Source of the DNA: Clostridium sp.
GTDB taxonomy: Bacteria; Bacillota_I; Bacilli_A; Acholeplasmatales; Anaeroplasmataceae
Direction: 5' to 3'
DNA length: 64,000 nt
Assembly (NCBI GenBank): GCA_022010015.1
Contig: CP091735.1
Span: forward strand, 62,001 to 126,000
The notes under the pieces are model-generated. The model was not told the origin of the DNA. It searched no databases and saw only the letters and a list, made by a program, of their open reading frames with translations. Made by a program: the position numbers and the translations under genes. Shown in pieces: positions 58,697 to 64,000 of this stretch. Positions within the stretch are counted from its first letter, which is position 1, and the number at the start of each line of letters is the position of its first letter.

Positions 58697-61600
58697 TTAA
58701 ACTAAGAATCCATCATTAATAACAATTTCTTTAGCTAAATGCTTGTCAAACATTGCGGCATCACTTGTATTAAATGTTCCATCATATTTTTGAATCAATT
58801 AACATATCTAGGGCATATTTTTGATAATTTGTAAATGTCGAACTATTTCCTAAATAGCTATATGCTAATACCTTATCCTTTTTGATTGATCTTTCCATCG
58901 CCATTTAAGTCTCCAGTTATTATTACTGTTAGCTTATCTATTACCTTAGAATTCTCATCAATTAATTCTAGCTTATAGCCATTTCCTACATAGCTTCTAC
59001 TATATTTACTTGAATCTATTAATTTACCATTTGTATTATAAACTCTTATTCTTTCAATACTATTATCAAATTGCTCTAAGAATTTACTCATTATTTGATT
59101 GTGTGAAACAAATCTTAATAATAGGTCTTGTCCTTCTATGTGGCTTGCATGGTTTTGAACTATCCAGTTATTTCTTCTTCCTACTCTTCCATAGGTATAG
59201 AATTTATAAATATCATTATTTAGTTTAAAGATATTTGCTTCAGCCTTTGCTACCTTGAAGCTTCTATGGATTTCTCCTTGGTAATTTCCTTTACCAATTA
59301 TTGTAGCTTCACCTTCGCCTGCTGCCTGAACATCTGTTGTTTGAAGAATATAATCTGTATCCTTAACTAATGTTTTTCCATTTACTGTTACTACTACATT
59401 AGGCTCTGTGCCTATTATTGTATTTCCTACTACTACATTTTCATCCTTTATTTCTAAAGCTATTATCTTAAATGTCTTAGTTTTGGTTCCACTATAACCA
59501 TTCTTAAATGCTATCTTGATTATTGCTTCAGTTGTTACATTTAAGTTATTTTCATAGCTTAAATCATAATAATCATTTGTTAATAATGTATTATTGGCAT
59601 AAATATTTAGACTTGGTGTAATTAGAGATCCTGTATATACTTGATCTTCTACATCAGATACAATTATTACTACCTCACCAAAAATCAGGATTATTAATAA
59701 TTTCATCATAAATATCAAATGTTTTTTTACTACAAAGGCATTTTTCTGTTGTATAATTGCCATTTCCAAAGATATAAACCATTCCAGCTCCTACACCCTT
59801 GGTATTATTACTTCCATAGATAACACTATAATCCGTATTTAATTCTAGCTTATAATCATTATGCATTATTGTAAGCTCTGGTGTTATTTGTCTTCCATTA
59901 TCATAGCTTTGATCTGCTATCTTAGCTACTACTACATCATTTGAATCAATTACTGCCTTGGAAATTGTAAAATACATTCTCTTACTTACTGCTTCATAAT
60001 TTTCAGTCTCTAAAGCCTTTACTACTACCTCATAGGTTCCCGCATTTACTGGGATACTATCTAATAATTTATTATTTTGATAATATTCTATTTCTACACT
60101 ACCATCACCATCATAGCTATATAATACATTTGTATCTTTTTAATCTATTATATACCTTATCTAGACTAGATGTTATTTCTAGATTTGGTGTGAGACGAAG
60201 TACAACAATAAAGATATTTCCCTTCTTACTTGCATAACCATCATCGAAAAGGAATAAACTCAATACTAAATTCATTTCCCTGAAATTGTAGCGTTACCAA
60301 CAGTAGCTTCCTCATTTGTTCTTAATATAACAAATTCCCATCTACCATATTCATTTGCAGGTAAGGTAATTGTTGATAGCTTTGTTCCAACATATGCTAC
60401 AATACTTGTAACCTTTGCTATTTTATCTTCACTAAGCTCTTTATATGTTATTACAAATGAAACTTCACTTTGACCACTATAATTACCTAATCCTGTAATA
60501 GCTATAGTTGCTACTCCAACACCTGTATTATTCTTATAGGCTACACTAAAAATCTTTTATCCAATATTAATAATGTCTTATTATTAAACATTATTACCTC
60601 TGGCTTGATTTCAGCTCCATTATAATATTGATTTGCTATCTCTTCAACATTTAATTTAGCTATATTCTTAGCTATTATCTTAAATTCTACTGTTTTTGCT
60701 TCCCTTATAATTTCCCATTCCTGTTAAAATTATATTTGCATTAGTAGTTGTTGATAGCTCTATATTATTTTGATATTTTTATACTATAATCTTTGCTTTC
60801 CTTTAAGACTTCATTATAATAGCTTGCTATAAAATTAGGCTTGATTTCTGTTGTCTCATATTCATACTCGTTTTCATTTTCACTATCTGTGAATCTAAAT
60901 GATACATTTGCTATGTCATATGCTACTATCTCAAAGCTTACCTTATTTTTTGCTTCTGCATATTTTCTATTAGCTGCTACTATTACCTCTACATAATATG
61001 TACCTACATTGATTGGAGCTACTATACTTTGATTTTGCTCATTATAATAATTAAATGTTACTCTATCATTTGCAAATTCTGCTTCATAGCTACAACCATT
61101 ATTATTTAGCTTATTTATTTCCTCTACGCTAAATAATACATTCTTTGTATTATAAACTTTCTCAATATTGCTTTCTTTAAATTCTACTCTTGATTCATTT
61201 AATTCTACTCTTAAGTAGGCATTTAATTCTACCTCATTATAATTTGTATCTACTGGTACAAATCTTACCTGATATATTACATTTCCTACCTTATCTGCTA
61301 CTATTTCCTCAAGATTATATTCACTATCTGTTTCATTATTATAGAAACTTAAATCCACCATATTGATTATTATAGCTTGTAAGCTTTTTCTACTACACTA
61401 TTTAGCTTTGAATCTACTGTAGTCTCAATTATTCCTAGGCTTGGTATCTTCTTATTATCTATTTCACCCTTTTAGGATATTAAAGCTCTTAGTTATTTCA
61501 CCTTGATAGTTGCCTTTTTCCTACTATTTCTACCAAAGCTTTTTCCTACTACCCTATTATTACTATAGGTTGCTTCATAATCACTGCCACTTACTAGTCT

Positions 61601-64000
61601 CATTAGATTATCTATTATTTCTAGGCTTGGCTTTTGGGCTTCCTCATTATAATATTTATCTTCTATTTCTTTAACCATTTCTTCATTTAGGTACTTAGCT
61701 GTTATTTCAAAGCTTATTTCTTTTACTCCGGTATAATTGCCTTTTCCTATTACAGTTATGGTTGATAGTACGCCGCTTTTTTTGCCTTGCTATCTAGATT
61801 ATTCTTATATGCTACATCGATATCATTATTTGTTAATTTATATTCTGCATATTTTACTACTACCTCTGGTGTGATTGATGCTCCATTATATTCATAGTTT
61901 CCTATTTCATTATAGCTTAATTCATTTATATCCTTAGCTCTTATTATAATGCTTTGCTCACTTGATTCACTATATTTATAATAATCATTTTTCTTCACTT
62001 ACTAGCTTATAGGTATAGCTTCCTACATTTACTGGTGTATTTTTCTAGCTTCTTACCATTTTTGATAATATTCTATGCTTATTTCATTATTATAGCTTCC
62101 ATAACCATATATTTCATATTCAGGTCTATTTATTGCTGCCATATTGTAGATTACATCAACTATGCCTAGCTTATTATATTTTACTTCATTTTTGATTAAT
62201 CTTACGTTTATTGTGACATTTCCATCTAAATAATTACTATTGGTTGATTTGAAAATCATTTCATAGCTATATTGGTAGCCATTACTATATATTGCCTCTG
62301 TTAGATCATATTCACTACTAAATACTAAATAGCCATAGCCTGAAACAACATAGCTGCTTATATCTATATCGCCTATTGTATTTAATACTGCTTTATTTTT
62401 CTACATATTTCAAGACATTTATTTCTATCGTCTTTATTTCTGGTATATAGCTTGCTATACTTGCTTTGCTTATTTCATAGCTGCCCTCTATACTATCCTT
62501 ATAGTTTCCTATTCCATTTACAGCCACTACTACATTTCCAGCATTTATTACATCGCCATACTTTAGCTCATAATCTACATTATTTTGTAATAATGTCTCT
62601 TCTCCAAGGCTTATATAAACATTTGGATATAGCTTTTGCTCATTTCCATTATATTCTACTCTTGCTTGCTTAAATTCTACTCTTGCTTCGCTTAGGCTTC
62701 TTCTATTAATTGTTAATGTGCCTAATTCATATGATACATTTATTTCATAATTATCTGCTTCAAAGCTGATATTTTTCTAGCTTTATATCATATATTCCGG
62801 CATTTTTGATTTAAGCTTGTACTATATTCATTTTGCTCGTGTAGACTAAATTTATATATTGCCTCATTTTGAGCCTTTATTACTTCTACTGTATCACTAC
62901 CTAGTAAGCCTACTACTGATTTTATCTTATAGCTGCCATTATATTTGACATTTCCACTATATGTTTCCTCATAATCAGTGGCTGCTACACTTATTGATAG
63001 ACTTGCCTTACTTATTTCAATAGTAAATGTGCCTTCATAGCCTTTATGATTTGCTGCCTCTACATAATAATAAATCTTATTTACTCCGACATTCTTTATT
63101 ATTATTTCTTTACTATTTTTTTCTTCGTCTTGGCATCCTCTATTGATACATTACTATAATATACTATTGCTTGCATATTACCTTTGGTTTTAGCACTTAC
63201 TTCACCACTATGACCTATGCCATCATATATTCCCTTATAGCCCTTACTACTTACTACTAGCTCAGCCTCACTTATTACTAGACTTGCTGTATTATAGCTT
63301 ATATCGCCTATTACATAATTTTTCAGCCTCGCCATTTAAGCCTCCCATACTTATTGTATAGGCTCCTACATTTTGATTTATTGTTGTACTTCCATCAAAA
63401 TAATAGATTGCTTCGCCATTTAAGCTTATTATTTCATTTATGTCTTGCTCTAAATCATTTTCAACTATACCAACTGCGCTTACTATACTATATTCATTCT
63501 TATATAAATATTCAACATTTCCACTATAGACACTATTTTTGTCCTCTTGGACTTACTACTATTGAAATTGTCTTCTTATTTATTGTTATTGTATATTCTA
63601 CTGTTTCACTTTCGTGATTCTTTGCGCTTATCATACATTCTACAGTCGTTATTCCTGCATTTGTTCTTGAAGGTGTTACATTATAGCTATATGTAATTTC
63701 ACTTCCATCTACACTCTTGGCACTTACTGTTCTTTCTAATGGCTTACCATCATATGTCTTTACGCCATCATTGCTATAGCTTATATTATTTAGCTTTGCA
63801 TTTGTAATTTCATAGCTTCCTGATACATTTGTTTGTTTAGTTATCTTATAGTTTTTCACTTTCAATTTCTAAGCCTACTATTGTTATCTCATAGCTTCCT
63901 ACATCACATACAAATTCGCCGCCATTTGCCTTATATTCTACATCTTCATTTACCGCAAATATGCCATTTATTGTATCATTCTTGGCTAGTGCTGTTACAT
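58697..64000 (-). CDS. Third giant surface protein, MBG-like repeats and C-terminal dockerin (N-terminus outside window)
   Basis: At least 1,765 residues lie in the window. It is a long array of MBG-like/immunoglobulin-like units, e.g. YDGKPLERTVSAKSVDGSEI, TNAGITTVECMISA, YNGASITPEVVVKYAEYKL, VEDQVYTGSLITPSLNIYAN, EATIIGKGNYQGEIHRSFKV. A spacer of different character follows (YKFYTYGRVGRRNNWIVQNH, SHIEGQDLLLRFVSHNQIM), then a type-I-like dockerin: ITGDLNGDGKINQKDKVLAY and KYDGTFNTSDAAMFDKHLAKE, two Ca-binding-like loops. The stop is 5 nt before a hairpin. No anchor is visible, so it may be secreted and held through the dockerin. Frameshifts at many runs. Confidence 0.82.

Noticed and set aside
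62452..63617. Plus-strand open frames rich in Leu/His/Tyr opposite the third giant gene
   Set aside because: Composition is the complement of the AT-rich MBG repeats; no start signals or recognisable domain.
1..64000. Alternative genetic code (UGA as Trp) as explanation for broken genes
   Set aside because: Trp codons are TGG, genes such as pyrB, tnpA and the EAL gene end at TGA at the right place, and the breaks are frame changes rather than single stops.

Overview
The window is AT-rich DNA from a low-GC Gram-positive bacterium, most likely an uncultured gut member of the Bacilli/Erysipelotrichia/RF39-like group. This placement is an inference from PyrR-type attenuation of a Bacillus-order pyr operon, Firmicutes-type Shine-Dalgarno sites (AGGAGG) and sigma-A promoters, BspA-like lipoproteins, a WXG100/FtsK cluster, and giant surface proteins with MBG-like, cadherin-like, Listeria-Bacteroides and dockerin repeats. 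TGA is used as a stop (pyrB, the EAL gene) and Trp is TGG, so the standard code applies. No rRNA or tRNA was seen. Almost every long gene, including housekeeping ones, is broken by frameshifts in A/T homopolymers. At conserved sites the run is longer than the protein family allows, very often exactly 7 nt. I treat these as sequence errors and annotate each gene as one CDS across its shifts; boundaries come from conserved ends, stops and starts.

Layout. 1-1350: 3' end of a membrane glycosyltransferase (+), a YbaK-type deacylase (-), and an orphan promoter/terminator pair that could encode a ~50-nt sRNA. 1347-10870: complete pyrimidine operon pyrB-pyrC-carA-carB-pyrK-pyrD-pyrF-pyrE (-) behind a PyrR attenuator. 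10910-15976: two tandem LRR-type lipoproteins; the upstream one is cut in two by an IS607-type element (tnpA, a small extra ORF, tnpB, probable omega-RNA), whose ends can be read against the intact paralogue. 15992-26916: a WXG100/FtsK (type VII-like) operon with two tandem coiled-coil membrane paralogues and three small membrane proteins. 26934-32670: glmU- and glmM-like genes, an AEC-family transporter and a signal-less GH28 polygalacturonase (-), opposite a PrpR-N/Fis-type regulator (+) with a 19-bp operator between them. 34425-35945: divergent TetR regulator and DegV protein.

35940-58347 (-) is a run of tightly packed genes: a ~3,350-residue surface protein with cohesin-like, Listeria-Bacteroides, MBG-like and dockerin modules; a ~2,080-residue cadherin-like surface protein with a C-terminal membrane anchor; a membrane GGDEF/EAL phosphodiesterase; a transglutaminase-like Cys-rich lipoprotein; and an LRR lipoprotein, ending at a strong terminator. 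Giant adhesin + c-di-GMP enzyme + surface transglutaminase-fold enzyme recalls the logic of the proteobacterial Lap system and is the most interesting candidate system here. 58697-64000 holds the C-terminal part of a third giant MBG/dockerin protein that runs off the window.
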